Shown here one piece after another: positions 1-7,229 of a DNA stretch of 53,887 nt (the first letter of the stretch is position 1; the number at the start of each line of letters is the position of its first letter). The translations under genes and the position numbers were made by a program. Location: positions 1 through 53,887 of the IMG/VR virus record IMGVR_UViG_3300017749_000012. One strand, written 5' to 3'. Below the pieces are notes generated by a model. The model was not told where the DNA came from. It did not search any database and saw only the letters and a list, made by a program, of their open reading frames with translations. Origin of the DNA: a virus.

Positions 1-142
1 CCTTTCTACGGAAATGCTCACGCGTCACATTCGCGCATGGGGTTTCGACACTGGTATCGACGAGCGAGGACTCGAAGCCGCTCGACGGCTCGCTTTCACG
101 GCCAAAAATCTTCAGCCGGTGGTCCTTGAGACGCATTGCTGA
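1..142 (+). CDS. C-terminal end of an unidentified protein (5' truncated)
   Basis: An open frame runs in from the window edge and stops at TGA 140-142, giving 46 readable residues ending in LQPVVLETHC. The visible part looks like a small helical C-terminus (ERGLEAARRLAF). No catalytic or binding motif can be seen, so no function is proposed. It is on the same strand as the following genes and ends 47 bases before the next start. It could be the tail of an early or replication gene lying outside the window, but nothing in the sequence shows that. Confidence 0.55.
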   Translation, partial: LSTEMLTRHIRAWGFDTGIDERGLEAARRLAFTAKNLQPVVLETHC

Positions 143-189
143 GTCCCGAAGAAGAGTAGGCTCTTAACCGCCAACCTCATGCGGTGACC

Positions 190-720
190 ATGAGCGAAGC
201 CTTTGACGCAGCGTGGGCTGTAGTTAAGGCTGAGAGAGATACGCTCATGCGAATCGGTGACGGTAGTTTCGAGCCAAGGAAGATGCCGCCTGCGTTGCCC
301 GTGGGTGGGATTCGCGGGCTAAAAAATGTCCAATCTTTCGAGGCGCAGATGAGCGGGGAGCCTGACTACGACTATTACCCCGCTAACGCGAGAGTCGCTC
401 ATCCTGCCATTCAGGGGTTGATGTCGAGGCGGGGTATGCCGGTGTATTCTCGCAGGTCGCAAGTCGTCGCATCACCTGACCCAAACAGCGGCGTGGAGAT
501 GGAGCGTTATCTGAAACCTGACACGGTTTTCGACCCTGATGTCGGAGCGCAAGTGGCTGTGCACGGCTACCGCGACCCGACGATTGCCCATTCTCAGTTC
601 CACCCCGAAGGGCTGGCTCAGCGACAAATGAGGCAAGAAGAGGGGGACCAAATGCGTGAGCAAAAGCGGCTTTTCGGCATTGACCCGTCATTTACACGCT
701 ACCCCGAATTCACGCCGTGA
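190..720 (+). CDS. Probable internal virion protein with N-terminal AW..K peptide
   Basis: A 176-residue protein with no recognised enzymatic domain. It opens with MSEAFDAAWAVVKAE, a short amphipathic helix that recurs in several other proteins of this window. Further on it has a VAHPAIQGLMSRRG segment (about residues 75-88), also found in a variant form in the next gene, and an FGIDPSFTRYP segment near the C-terminus. The rest is polar, proline-rich and probably disordered. Start choice: ATG 190 follows GGTGA at 183-187. An in-frame GTG at 184 would overlap that ribosome binding site and is less likely. The composition, the shared motifs and the position upstream of head genes suggest a capsid-internal or accessory structural protein. 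That is inference. Confidence 0.7.
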   Translation: MSEAFDAAWAVVKAERDTLMRIGDGSFEPRKMPPALPVGGIRGLKNVQSFEAQMSGEPDYDYYPANARVAHPAIQGLMSRRGMPVYSRRSQVVASPDPNSGVEMERYLKPDTVFDPDVGAQVAVHGYRDPTIAHSQFHPEGLAQRQMRQEEGDQMREQKRLFGIDPSFTRYPEFTP

Positions 721-730
721 TGCCGCATGA

Positions 731-770
731 CTCCTTTCGGGAGGTCCCCTTGAGAGGGAGGCCAACCTCC
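731..770 (+). other. Possible alternative hairpins between the first two full genes
   Basis: The 107-base gap after the first complete gene contains GGAGGT (740-745), complementary to ACCTCC (765-770), with a possible inner CCC/GGG stem. CTCC (731-734) can instead pair with GGAG (740-743). The two pairings exclude each other and both involve a Shine-Dalgarno-like GGAGG. This may be an RNA switch or a weak terminator, or chance. No T-run follows. Confidence 0.2.
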
Positions 771-827
771 GACGCCTCTACTCTGATTGAACAGTAACTT
801 CTTATCAAGCGACATCATCCCATGGTC

Positions 828-1721
828 ATGAGCAGTGCGTTTGATGCCGCTTTTGACATCGTCAAGATGAATCACTTCAGCACCGTGTATGGTGTTGCTT
901 TGTTCGATGAACTCATCTCCAAGGCGATGCATGACGACGAACTGCGCAAGGGCGTCGAGGAATACTTGCAGATGTCGATGGGTGAATTGGCAGACTTGCC
1001 GCCCGAGGAGAAGGCCCACGCCTTCAACCTCCTCCAACAGCATATGGCTCAGCAACCGAAGGCCACTGCGAACCCACAGGGCGAGGCACCTATGCCTCAG
1101 GAGGCGGAGCCGCTGCAGAAAGCGTTCCGTGCCCTGCTTGACCATCATTTTTTTTTGAACAAAGCGCTGCCTGAGCAGCAGATGTTCGTAGAGCGCTCGC
1201 CTCGTGAAATCGCGGGAGGCGCTGAAGACTTCGAGTTCTTCCAAGAAGGTAACCCCGAAATTGACCGCTTTGGCGCTCGCTCCATGGGGACCGTTCACCC
1301 CGCCATCTACGGCATGCTTCAGCGAAACAGGGAAAACAGCCACCAAACTAAGGGCCTTTATCCAAACTTGAACTTGGATTTGGGAGCCGCTGAACAGCGG
1401 CGCATTGCGAGGCCTTTCAGCACCATGCGCTCCCCACTGTCTCCTGAAGAGCAAGCAGCAGACTATCGTGCTGGTATGTCCATCGCGCAAGGTCCTGAAT
1501 TTAACCGAACAATGTATGATGGCGAGAGAGCCAGCGAAGTGATGCAGTCAGTTGTTGACAAGGAGCGGAACAGGGTTCCCGGTGACCACAGAAGGAATGT
1601 TCCCAACTACTTGCAGCGGACGCACGATGACGCGAAATTCCCTCAGAGCAGTAGTGGTTTTGGTTATCCACGCCACATCCTCGATTATCCCACGCCTGAG
1701 GAAAGAGAACTCTACAGTTGA
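828..1721 (+). CDS. Probable internal virion protein, paralogue-like to the preceding gene
   Basis: A 297-residue protein opening with MSSAFDAAFDIVKMN, which lines up with the MSEAFDAAWAVVK start of the preceding gene. It also carries TVHPAIYGMLQRN (about residues 157-169), matching VAHPAIQGLMSRR there. The two are therefore probably diverged members of one family that kept short motifs in unrelated linker sequence. The rest is acidic/glutamine-rich helix (LADLPPEEKAHAFNLLQQ) and disordered tail. Start: ATG 828 aligns with the paralogue; an in-frame ATG at 822 is also possible, and neither has a clear ribosome binding site. Function unknown; a capsid-internal role is inferred from the motif pattern. 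Confidence 0.68.
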   Translation: MSSAFDAAFDIVKMNHFSTVYGVALFDELISKAMHDDELRKGVEEYLQMSMGELADLPPEEKAHAFNLLQQHMAQQPKATANPQGEAPMPQEAEPLQKAFRALLDHHFFLNKALPEQQMFVERSPREIAGGAEDFEFFQEGNPEIDRFGARSMGTVHPAIYGMLQRNRENSHQTKGLYPNLNLDLGAAEQRRIARPFSTMRSPLSPEEQAADYRAGMSIAQGPEFNRTMYDGERASEVMQSVVDKERNRVPGDHRRNVPNYLQRTHDDAKFPQSSSGFGYPRHILDYPTPEERELYS

Positions 1722-1771
1722 TTCCGCTTCTTAAGCGGCAGGCTTTTGTCAGCACGGCCCATGGTTCTGCC

Positions 1772-3370
1772 ATGGCGGAAGCGTTCAACCCTGACGAGGT
1801 TGAGAAGTTTCTACCCGCAATTGCCGCTGCGGGTCGTGCTGCTCTTGGCTCTGCTAAAGTAGCAGGCAAAGCCGCTGCGAGCAAGGTCGGAGGAGCAGCA
1901 AAAGTCGCCGGTAGCAAGGCCGCCGAGATTGGTAGCGAAGTAGCCTCCAAAGTTGGTGATGTTGCTGAGCGTGCCAAAGATGCGACAAAAACGACTGAAG
2001 GCATGATGACAGACAAGCAGAAGACGCTGTCGCAAGCCGCCTCACAAGCCAAACAACAAATGCACGACAGTCAAATGCAGAATATGCAGCAGCGCCGTGA
2101 CCAAGAACAACGCGCCATCGAGACGGCTCGTAGTGCAGCGTCGACGGGCAGTCAGATTGGTAAAGCAGAAGATTTTGAAATTGACTACGATACTCCCTCT
2201 CACCTCTCGAGCGGTGATATTCTCAGTCCCGACACTATGTGTCAAATGTGCAAGCAAAACCCAGCACAATACAAAGCAGGTTACTCTTCCCGTGGTCGAC
2301 CCAATACTCCTATCGAATACAATCTGTGCGAGGCATGCTTCGACTCCTTTGGCACCGGTGGTGCCATGTCAACCTACTCTCGCTTCATTCGCGGCTCACC
2401 GATGAACATCGCTTGGCAGTTACTCAAGGCTCAGCAAACGATGTTGAAATCGAACGAATACATGGAAGAGGCCTTCGACTTAGGTTACCCACTCATCGAC
2501 CACAATGACTTGCACGACAAGCAACGAGCCATCGTCGACCTCATCGCCAACAAAGACGGAGCGAGGAAGGAATCCTACTGGAATGACCCCGCCAGCGGTG
2601 AATATGAGACCGATGCCTACAACGGTCTATTTCGACAGGACACGCATCAGCATTACCCCGATGAAGCATTTGAGCAATACCATCGCTACCTACAGCATTA
2701 CTTCGATGCTGCCGAGCAGACTGCCGCGTTGCCTCGCCAAAAGCAAATGGAAATCATGGACGCTGGACACCCGGAGCACCCAAATCGAATTGCCATGGCA
2801 CGAATGGCCAAGGAGTTTCCCGAGTGGGATGTTGAAAATCCACATCGGGCCTTTGACGAACGCTACTATCCGTCGGAGGAGGAGCGTAGACCGCAGCGAG
2901 GTCGCGCTGCCCGTATGGCATCAGGGGGTTTCCTTCGCTCAGAAGTGCTCGTCAAAGAGCGCCAGTCTCCTGAAGCCATGCGTCACAAGAGGGAATACGA
3001 CGCTGCATACAACAAGCGCCCTGACCAAGTCAAGTATCGTGAAGAACTCAACCGCGAGCGTCGACGCCGTGGCATCATGGGCAGTCACGACCACATGGAC
3101 GTCAGTCACACGCAGGGCGGCAAGTTGACTCTTGAGCCCGAACACTCCAACCGTGCTCGTCACTTCAGGGACAAAGGCACGTTGCGCGTTGTCAAGTCCG
3201 TCAAAGACGACGTCGAGATATTGCGCAATTTGATGCAGGGGCCGATGGATGAACAGGACAAGAAAATCGCTACAGCCATGGTCGGCATGCTCGAAGAACG
3301 GCACGCTGACGAGGAAGAGGAGAGCGAACTGGTGCAACCGATGTTTGGCGGTGCTCATCTATTCGCATAA
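1772..3370 (+). CDS. Multi-domain probable virion protein with zinc site and HNH-like segment
   Basis: A 532-residue mosaic. Residues about 15-75 are an Ala/Lys/Gly-rich helix (AGKAAASKVGGAAKVAG type). A four-cysteine site follows (CQMC at 157-160, CEAC at 186-189), and then SPMNIAWQLLKAQQ (209-222), another copy of the AW..K peptide. Residues about 407-464 resemble a small HNH-like module common in phage structural proteins: AYNKRPDQVKYREELNRERR, then HDHMDVSH, a glycine-rich turn and SNRARHF. The canonical catalytic asparagine pattern is not certain, so activity is unclear. Start: ATG 1772 (MAEAFNP) is preferred over TTG 1718, which overlaps the upstream stop. Coding ends in an acidic tail just before the promoter-like gap. 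Confidence 0.7.
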   Translation: MAEAFNPDEVEKFLPAIAAAGRAALGSAKVAGKAAASKVGGAAKVAGSKAAEIGSEVASKVGDVAERAKDATKTTEGMMTDKQKTLSQAASQAKQQMHDSQMQNMQQRRDQEQRAIETARSAASTGSQIGKAEDFEIDYDTPSHLSSGDILSPDTMCQMCKQNPAQYKAGYSSRGRPNTPIEYNLCEACFDSFGTGGAMSTYSRFIRGSPMNIAWQLLKAQQTMLKSNEYMEEAFDLGYPLIDHNDLHDKQRAIVDLIANKDGARKESYWNDPASGEYETDAYNGLFRQDTHQHYPDEAFEQYHRYLQHYFDAAEQTAALPRQKQMEIMDAGHPEHPNRIAMARMAKEFPEWDVENPHRAFDERYYPSEEERRPQRGRAARMASGGFLRSEVLVKERQSPEAMRHKREYDAAYNKRPDQVKYREELNRERRRRGIMGSHDHMDVSHTQGGKLTLEPEHSNRARHFRDKGTLRVVKSVKDDVEILRNLMQGPMDEQDKKIATAMVGMLEERHADEEEESELVQPMFGGAHLFA

Positions 3371-3400
3371 CGCCTATACGCGAGTAGCACGTTGTCTCTG

Positions 3401-3430
3401 TTGTATTGTTAATATTATATATCATAGTAG
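3401..3430 (+). promoter_or_regulatory. Candidate archaeal promoter (TATA-like AT-rich element)
   Basis: The longest gap in the window (3371-3502, 132 bases) contains the AT-rich run GTTAATATTATATATCATAG centred near 3408-3427, in otherwise GC-balanced DNA. It fits an archaeal TATA box. Initiation about 25-30 bases downstream would leave a leader of roughly 60 bases before ATG 3503. It would drive the membrane protein/GTPase block. No matching terminator for the upstream gene is obvious. Confidence 0.5.
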
Positions 3431-3502
3431 TAGTATAGAGAATAGTAAGGACTTATCTCAAGACAACCTGCACAACGACGGACAATCAAAGCGGGAACAT
3501 TT

Positions 3503-4135
3503 ATGTCTACCTCAGCAGTGCCCTCATCAGTGGTCGCTATGGATGACGACATGCAACACGAGGCCGAAATTCGCCTACTTGGGTTGATTCTCGCTCAGTC
3601 TACGCTGGTTGGCGTAGGTATCGGCGTTTTCGATGCTGACCTTTGGCTCAAAAACGACACGCCAATGCTGAACGGTTTCACTTACGCCATGGGGGCGTTT
3701 TTCATCCAAGGTATCGCTTACTACATGTTCAAGGTCTTTTTCGAGCAGGGTATGCGAGAGCGTGCCCGCATGTCTCAAATCGACCGGGAACGCACAAGCA
3801 AGTATCGCAACATGCAGCACTCATTCGACGAGCGTCGTGCGGAAATGGAACTACGCATGCAAGAAGCACAACTCGAGAAAGAGTTGCGCTGGATGGAGGC
3901 TAATCCCGGTCAGATGCCCCCGAGTTGGGGTGTGCGCGGTGGCTCACCGTCGCTCGTCGGTCAATATGACAGTCGCGGTGGGGCAGCAAGTCACTTTGAC
4001 GGCAGTCGCATTCCTACTCATACCGCTCACTCACAATCACCCCTCAGTCTGGGTGTTGCTGAGGAGAATCCTGAAAGCACTCCGCTGAAGAAAGACGGCA
4101 CGCCTGACAAGCGATACGTCAAGAAGGTGGAGTGA
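3503..4135 (+). CDS. Two-pass membrane protein with coiled coil
   Basis: A 210-residue protein. Two hydrophobic segments (about residues 24-43, RLLGLILAQSTLVGVGIGVF, and 61-80, ending FFIQGIAYYMFKVFF) look transmembrane. They are followed by a long charged helix (about 84-135, rich in E, R, M, Q) likely to form a coiled coil. The low-complexity tail ends in TPLKKDGTPDKRYVKK, a tail type I have seen on marine phage proteins. It is the first gene after the promoter-like gap and overlaps or abuts the next small membrane protein, so it probably heads an operon that includes the GTPase. Role unknown: virion membrane, entry, or egress are all possible. Confidence 0.75.
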   Translation: MSTSAVPSSVVAMDDDMQHEAEIRLLGLILAQSTLVGVGIGVFDADLWLKNDTPMLNGFTYAMGAFFIQGIAYYMFKVFFEQGMRERARMSQIDRERTSKYRNMQHSFDERRAEMELRMQEAQLEKELRWMEANPGQMPPSWGVRGGSPSLVGQYDSRGGAASHFDGSRIPTHTAHSQSPLSLGVAEENPESTPLKKDGTPDKRYVKKVE

Positions 4136-4140
4136 AGTGC

Positions 4141-4395
4141 ATGGGCCGTATCTTCAAGACGGTGTCCGACAATGCGACTGAGGAAACCCTTCGAGCGATT
4201 CATCTTGCTAACACGGTTGATACGACATATGAACGAGCGTGGGGTTGGGTTAAGACGCTCCTCGCATCTGTTCTAACAGCACTCGTCGTGAGCGGTATTG
4301 AATTTCACAACACTGAGTTCAGCGTCTATGAGTCGACTATCGACTGGGCAGCACAAAAGTTGAGAGACTTCGCCAATTGGTTGAAGTGGTGGTAG
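4141..4395 (+). CDS. Small single-pass membrane protein
   Basis: An 84-residue protein with one hydrophobic helix (about residues 36-53, KTLLASVLTALVVSGIEF) and a tryptophan-rich amphipathic C-terminus ending NWLKWW, which may lie on a membrane surface. ATG 4141 has GGAGTGA just upstream; an in-frame GTG at 4132 overlapping the previous stop (GTGA) is the alternative. It sits between a two-pass membrane protein and an Arf-like GTPase, 10 bases from the latter. A membrane anchor or holin-like role is conceivable, but no family is recognised. Confidence 0.65.
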   Translation: MGRIFKTVSDNATEETLRAIHLANTVDTTYERAWGWVKTLLASVLTALVVSGIEFHNTEFSVYESTIDWAAQKLRDFANWLKWW

Positions 4396-4405
4396 AGGTG
4401 TCAGG

Positions 4406-5131
4406 ATGGTTGAGCCTGCAGGGACAGCATTGGTTGGCGCTGCCGTGTGGGGCCAAGCCCTCTACAATTCGTGGCGACCGCGAAAAGTCGGAATCTACGG
4501 GGCCCCCAAAGTCGGAAAAACTACTCTCGACCGATACATGACCACACCCGGTGAGATGGAAGCCATTTCAGACGAGGACCGCACCACTCACGAAAAGATG
4601 TTCAAGGTCATCGGGGCCTACAAAATGCCGAAACCGACTCGAAAGCGCATCGGGTGGGAAGGTCAGAAACGAGTGGTCTACTCCTCAGATGTCGGTGGCC
4701 AAGAGCGATTTTGGAATCTGTGGGTCGAAGACATGGTCACCCGTGGTGTTGAGGCCGTGGTCTACGTGTTCGATGAGCGTGCGTTCAAGGGAGGGGACGA
4801 AGGCTTGCAGCAGATTGCTGGCTTTCGTTTTCTCGTTGACCGCCTCATTACGAGAGATTATCGTTACCGCTCTTTCAAAGCAAGATTTCGCGGTCGTCGT
4901 TACGCACCTCGTCTTGTGATGTTGGTTGCCAATAAAGCCGACCGCTTCTTTGACGAAACGGCATCGAAGTTGTGGCACGACGGGCGTATTGGGGAGCACA
5001 AGGTCTTCGACCCCTTCAGGGACGACCTTATTCGTCTGCAAAAAGCAGGCATTCCAACTAAGCGCTCGTTCATGGCAACACGTATCGGATGGAACGTCGA
5101 GAAAACCATGCTGGACCTCTTGACCTCTTGA
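4406..5131 (+). CDS. Arf/Ras-like small GTPase
   Basis: A 241-residue GTP-binding protein. Visible motifs: P-loop GAPKVGKTT (32-40), switch II DVGGQERFW (95-103) with the glutamine normally needed for hydrolysis, and NKAD (176-179) for guanine specificity. ATRIGW near 221-226 may stand in for the G5 loop. The DVGGQ form is typical of the Arf/Arl/SR-beta branch; Rab/Ras use DTAGQ. Residues 1-26 form a weakly hydrophobic amphipathic N-terminus (VGAAVWGQALYNSW), as in membrane-recruited Arf proteins. An insertion separates switch II from NKAD (about 130-168, basic). It lies among four membrane-protein genes, suggesting a membrane-linked role. Ribosome binding site GAGGTG precedes ATG 4406. The GTPase fold is seen in the motifs; the partner and function are unknown. 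Confidence 0.88.
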   Translation: MVEPAGTALVGAAVWGQALYNSWRPRKVGIYGAPKVGKTTLDRYMTTPGEMEAISDEDRTTHEKMFKVIGAYKMPKPTRKRIGWEGQKRVVYSSDVGGQERFWNLWVEDMVTRGVEAVVYVFDERAFKGGDEGLQQIAGFRFLVDRLITRDYRYRSFKARFRGRRYAPRLVMLVANKADRFFDETASKLWHDGRIGEHKVFDPFRDDLIRLQKAGIPTKRSFMATRIGWNVEKTMLDLLTS

Positions 5132-5148
5132 TTGACCTATCAGGAAGG

Positions 5149-5160
5149 CTTTTATTTGCA
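5149..5160 (+). promoter_or_regulatory. Weak candidate promoter ahead of the AbrB-like gene
   Basis: The 46-base gap after the GTPase contains CTTTTATTTGCA at 5149-5160, about 20-28 bases before ATG 5178. That is the distance expected for a TATA box driving a nearly leaderless transcript. The same kind of element (CTTTATTTATG) lies at a similar distance before the prohead protease. A GGTGA ribosome binding site is also present at 5170-5174. Confidence 0.3.
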
Positions 5161-5177
5161 TCGCTCTTGGTGAGCCC

Positions 5178-5387
5178 ATGGGCAGAAATGTTTCCACGAC
5201 TACGTTGCATGCTGCATCGTCAAAGACGGGCAGTTTGCGAACCACCGTGCCCATGTGGATTATCAACCACTTCAACCTCTCCGCTGGAGATGATGTGGAT
5301 TGGCGCTTCCATGTCCAAGATGGGAAGATGGTCGTAGTCATGGAACCTGTGGAGGGCGTCTTCGATGCTACCAAGAATCTCAAATAA
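5178..5387 (+). CDS. AbrB/SpoVT-like swapped-hairpin DNA-binding protein
   Basis: A 69-residue protein. Residues 20-57 match the looped-hinge pattern of AbrB/SpoVT regulators: LRTTVPMWIINHFNL, then SAGDDVDWRF and DGKMVVVMEP. Family members dimerise and bind DNA as transcription regulators or antitoxins. No toxin gene is adjacent, so a stand-alone regulator of viral transcription is more likely. GGTGA at 5170-5174 gives a good ribosome binding site for ATG 5178. It overlaps the next gene by 23 bases, so the two are probably co-translated. The fold call is fairly firm; its targets are unknown. Confidence 0.72.
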   Translation: MGRNVSTTTLHAASSKTGSLRTTVPMWIINHFNLSAGDDVDWRFHVQDGKMVVVMEPVEGVFDATKNLK

Positions 5388-6309
5388 TCCTGCGCTTTAC
5401 CAGAGCAATGCTGCGCACCTTGCGACGTTAGCGACGCAAGGGAATGAGCAACTCACACAAGCAGCCTTGACTGAGATGATGGCTGCCCAGCAAGGTATGC
5501 AGGAAGTAGCAGCCCATCAAAACCTCGAAGTTCCGAAGGTGAACTTCTATCCGAGCACCCACCCTGACCCTCGAAAAGCACGTCGGAGGGACATCAAACA
5601 GGCCTACAAGTTGCTTCAGCCTGCTAAGCGTAGCATTTTCAACCCTCTTCGCTGGGCCGGTAACAAGCATCGCTATGCGAAGGACACCGGCGTATGTGTT
5701 GTCGACGGGTGCAACGTCACTGAACTCATCAAGCACGACAATCTCTACATGCGCATCTGCGATGAGGGGACAGGGCGTAGCCTCGACGAGATGTATTGGC
5801 AGAATCCAGTAACCGGTCAACCGGAAGCCTTCATCGCTCGTGACCGCGTGACTGGGGGTAAGAAAATGCGCGGCACGTATTGCCCTGAGCATCTACATCT
5901 CTATCACCTGCTCACAAAGTGGGAGGCTGAAGAGGACAAGCAGAACGAGATGAACCCTCGGCGTCTGCGTGACAAGGTCAAGCGCGGTGTTTCCATTGTG
6001 ACTGTGCCTGTGGCTGCGGTTAGGACGAAGGAAGTCATGCCTCCCCTTGTTGTGAAGTATGAACCGTGGTTTGATGAACTAATGCGGGATGCTGGTCGCA
6101 CCAAAGCCATCCGCATCGAGCGCTTTGATAATCCGCTGAGCGGCGAGAATGACTTGGTGCAAGTGACGTTCGATAGTCGTTACATGCGCTGGGAAATGGA
6201 GCAGGCTAACCTACCAACGGCTGAGTTTCAGGCCCTCCTCGCACAACAACAGGCGATGTTAACGCCTCAACAGAACCTTGATGTCGATGGACTCGCTGGG
6301 CAGGTGTGA
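5365..6309 (+). CDS. Unknown protein with a putative Cys/His zinc site
   Basis: A 314-residue protein with a glutamine/alanine-rich helical N-terminus, a basic central part (DPRKARRRDIKQAYKLL) and a likely metal site formed by C111, C116, C132, C173 and H176 (CVVDGC, then YCPEHLH). The C-terminal third is mixed alpha/beta followed by a glutamine-rich tail. No family is recognised. It overlaps the AbrB-like gene by 23 bases and its stop touches the next gene, so it belongs to the membrane/GTPase block. It could be a structural or adaptor protein. Confidence 0.7.
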   Translation: MLPRISNNPALYQSNAAHLATLATQGNEQLTQAALTEMMAAQQGMQEVAAHQNLEVPKVNFYPSTHPDPRKARRRDIKQAYKLLQPAKRSIFNPLRWAGNKHRYAKDTGVCVVDGCNVTELIKHDNLYMRICDEGTGRSLDEMYWQNPVTGQPEAFIARDRVTGGKKMRGTYCPEHLHLYHLLTKWEAEEDKQNEMNPRRLRDKVKRGVSIVTVPVAAVRTKEVMPPLVVKYEPWFDELMRDAGRTKAIRIERFDNPLSGENDLVQVTFDSRYMRWEMEQANLPTAEFQALLAQQQAMLTPQQNLDVDGLAGQV

Positions 6310-6314
6310 GTCTG

Positions 6315-6965
6315 ATGTTCAACTTTGGTCAACCCCAGCAACCCGCCGGACTAAATCTTTCGCAAACGGGGGCTCCAACGGGAGCCATGCAACATCCTCA
6401 ATCGTTTGGCCTCGGAGTTGCACAGCCACCTCAACAGAACGCCTTCATGAACGGGATGATGGGGGGTATGGGCACTCAACAACAATACGGTCAGATGCAG
6501 CAGTTCGGTCAACAGCCCGTCGCTCCTCCAAGTGAAATGGAATTGATGAACGCTCTCTTGCAGTCTCAAAATCCAATCCACCGTTTTATCGCAACGGGTG
6601 GACTGGCTGCAGTCATCGACCTCGTTGCCACTGCTACGTCCCTCTCGTTGCTCACGATTCTCAAAGAAGCCACCTTTGTCATTGATGACGAGGAAGGAGC
6701 CATGAAGATGGACATGACTTCGCTTCCCGACGCCCTCAAGACGCTTAGTGCCGAGAACGTAGGAATGGCCCTGAATCAAGTTGTGAACTCGAGTCAGCAG
6801 ACTATTCAGCAGGCTGAAATGCAGCGTCAGCAGATTCTCGCTTTGAGTCAACAATCCATGATGGGTGGTGCTCTCGCTGCTGCGATGGCTGATGACAACA
6901 TGATAGAGAAGGTTGGCGGTGGCATTGGCACTGTCGCTCGCTCATTCATGGGACTCCCGAAATAA
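6315..6965 (+). CDS. Gln/Met/Gly-rich protein with one hydrophobic segment
   Basis: A 216-residue protein. Residues 1-75 are low complexity (Q, G, M, P), residues about 92-116 are hydrophobic (GGLAAVIDLVATATSLSLLT) and could span or dip into a membrane, and the C-terminal part is a glutamine-rich helix that could form a coiled coil. An in-frame GTG at 6306 overlaps the previous stop; ATG 6315 is slightly better spaced from the purine-rich GGTGTGAG. Function unknown. It lies between a zinc-site protein and a two-pass membrane protein. Confidence 0.68.
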   Translation: MFNFGQPQQPAGLNLSQTGAPTGAMQHPQSFGLGVAQPPQQNAFMNGMMGGMGTQQQYGQMQQFGQQPVAPPSEMELMNALLQSQNPIHRFIATGGLAAVIDLVATATSLSLLTILKEATFVIDDEEGAMKMDMTSLPDALKTLSAENVGMALNQVVNSSQQTIQQAEMQRQQILALSQQSMMGGALAAAMADDNMIEKVGGGIGTVARSFMGLPK

Positions 6966-6977
6966 TGAGGTGAAATG

Positions 6978-7229
6978 ATGCAACGACGACCGCAAGGATT
7001 TGGGCCGATGGAATCGCTATCTCAAGGTAGCGTGCAGGTGTTTTCACCGACGCGAAGCGTCATCACTGACATGATAATGGTGCAGTTCATCAGCATGATT
7101 GTCGTCTTTGGTCTCATTCTGCTGCTCAAGGGAGGCACGCTGGGTGCAAACTCAGTCAGCGCTTACCTCATCGGCATCATGTTTTCCTCGGTTGTCCTCG
7201 GTCGCATCTACAGCAGTCTCACTCGGTGA
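6978..7229 (+). CDS. Small two-pass membrane protein
   Basis: An 83-residue protein with two hydrophobic segments, about residues 32-50 (VQFISMIVVFGLILLL) and 57-78 (VSAYLIGIMFSSVVLG), and a short basic end. The size and topology fit a holin-like or virion membrane protein, but no family is recognised. GAGGTGA at 6967-6973 places ATG 6978 at good spacing; ATG 6975 is the alternative. Its last 78 bases are overlapped in antisense by the minus-strand gene that follows. Confidence 0.7.
   Translation: MQRRPQGFGPMESLSQGSVQVFSPTRSVITDMIMVQFISMIVVFGLILLLKGGTLGANSVSAYLIGIMFSSVVLGRIYSSLTR

Noticed and set aside
171-769. GCCAACCTC repeated upstream of the first two complete genes
   Set aside because: Only nine bases, at different distances from the starts (about 11 and 59 bases); likely chance.
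699-1490. A 263-codon minus-strand frame
   Set aside because: It overlaps the plus-strand gene at 828, which has family motifs; no ribosome binding site or domain on the minus strand.
4225-4275. An AW..K match (ERAWGWVKTLL) in the small membrane protein
   Set aside because: It fits the pattern but is the entry to a transmembrane helix, where such residues are common, so it was not counted with the other copies.
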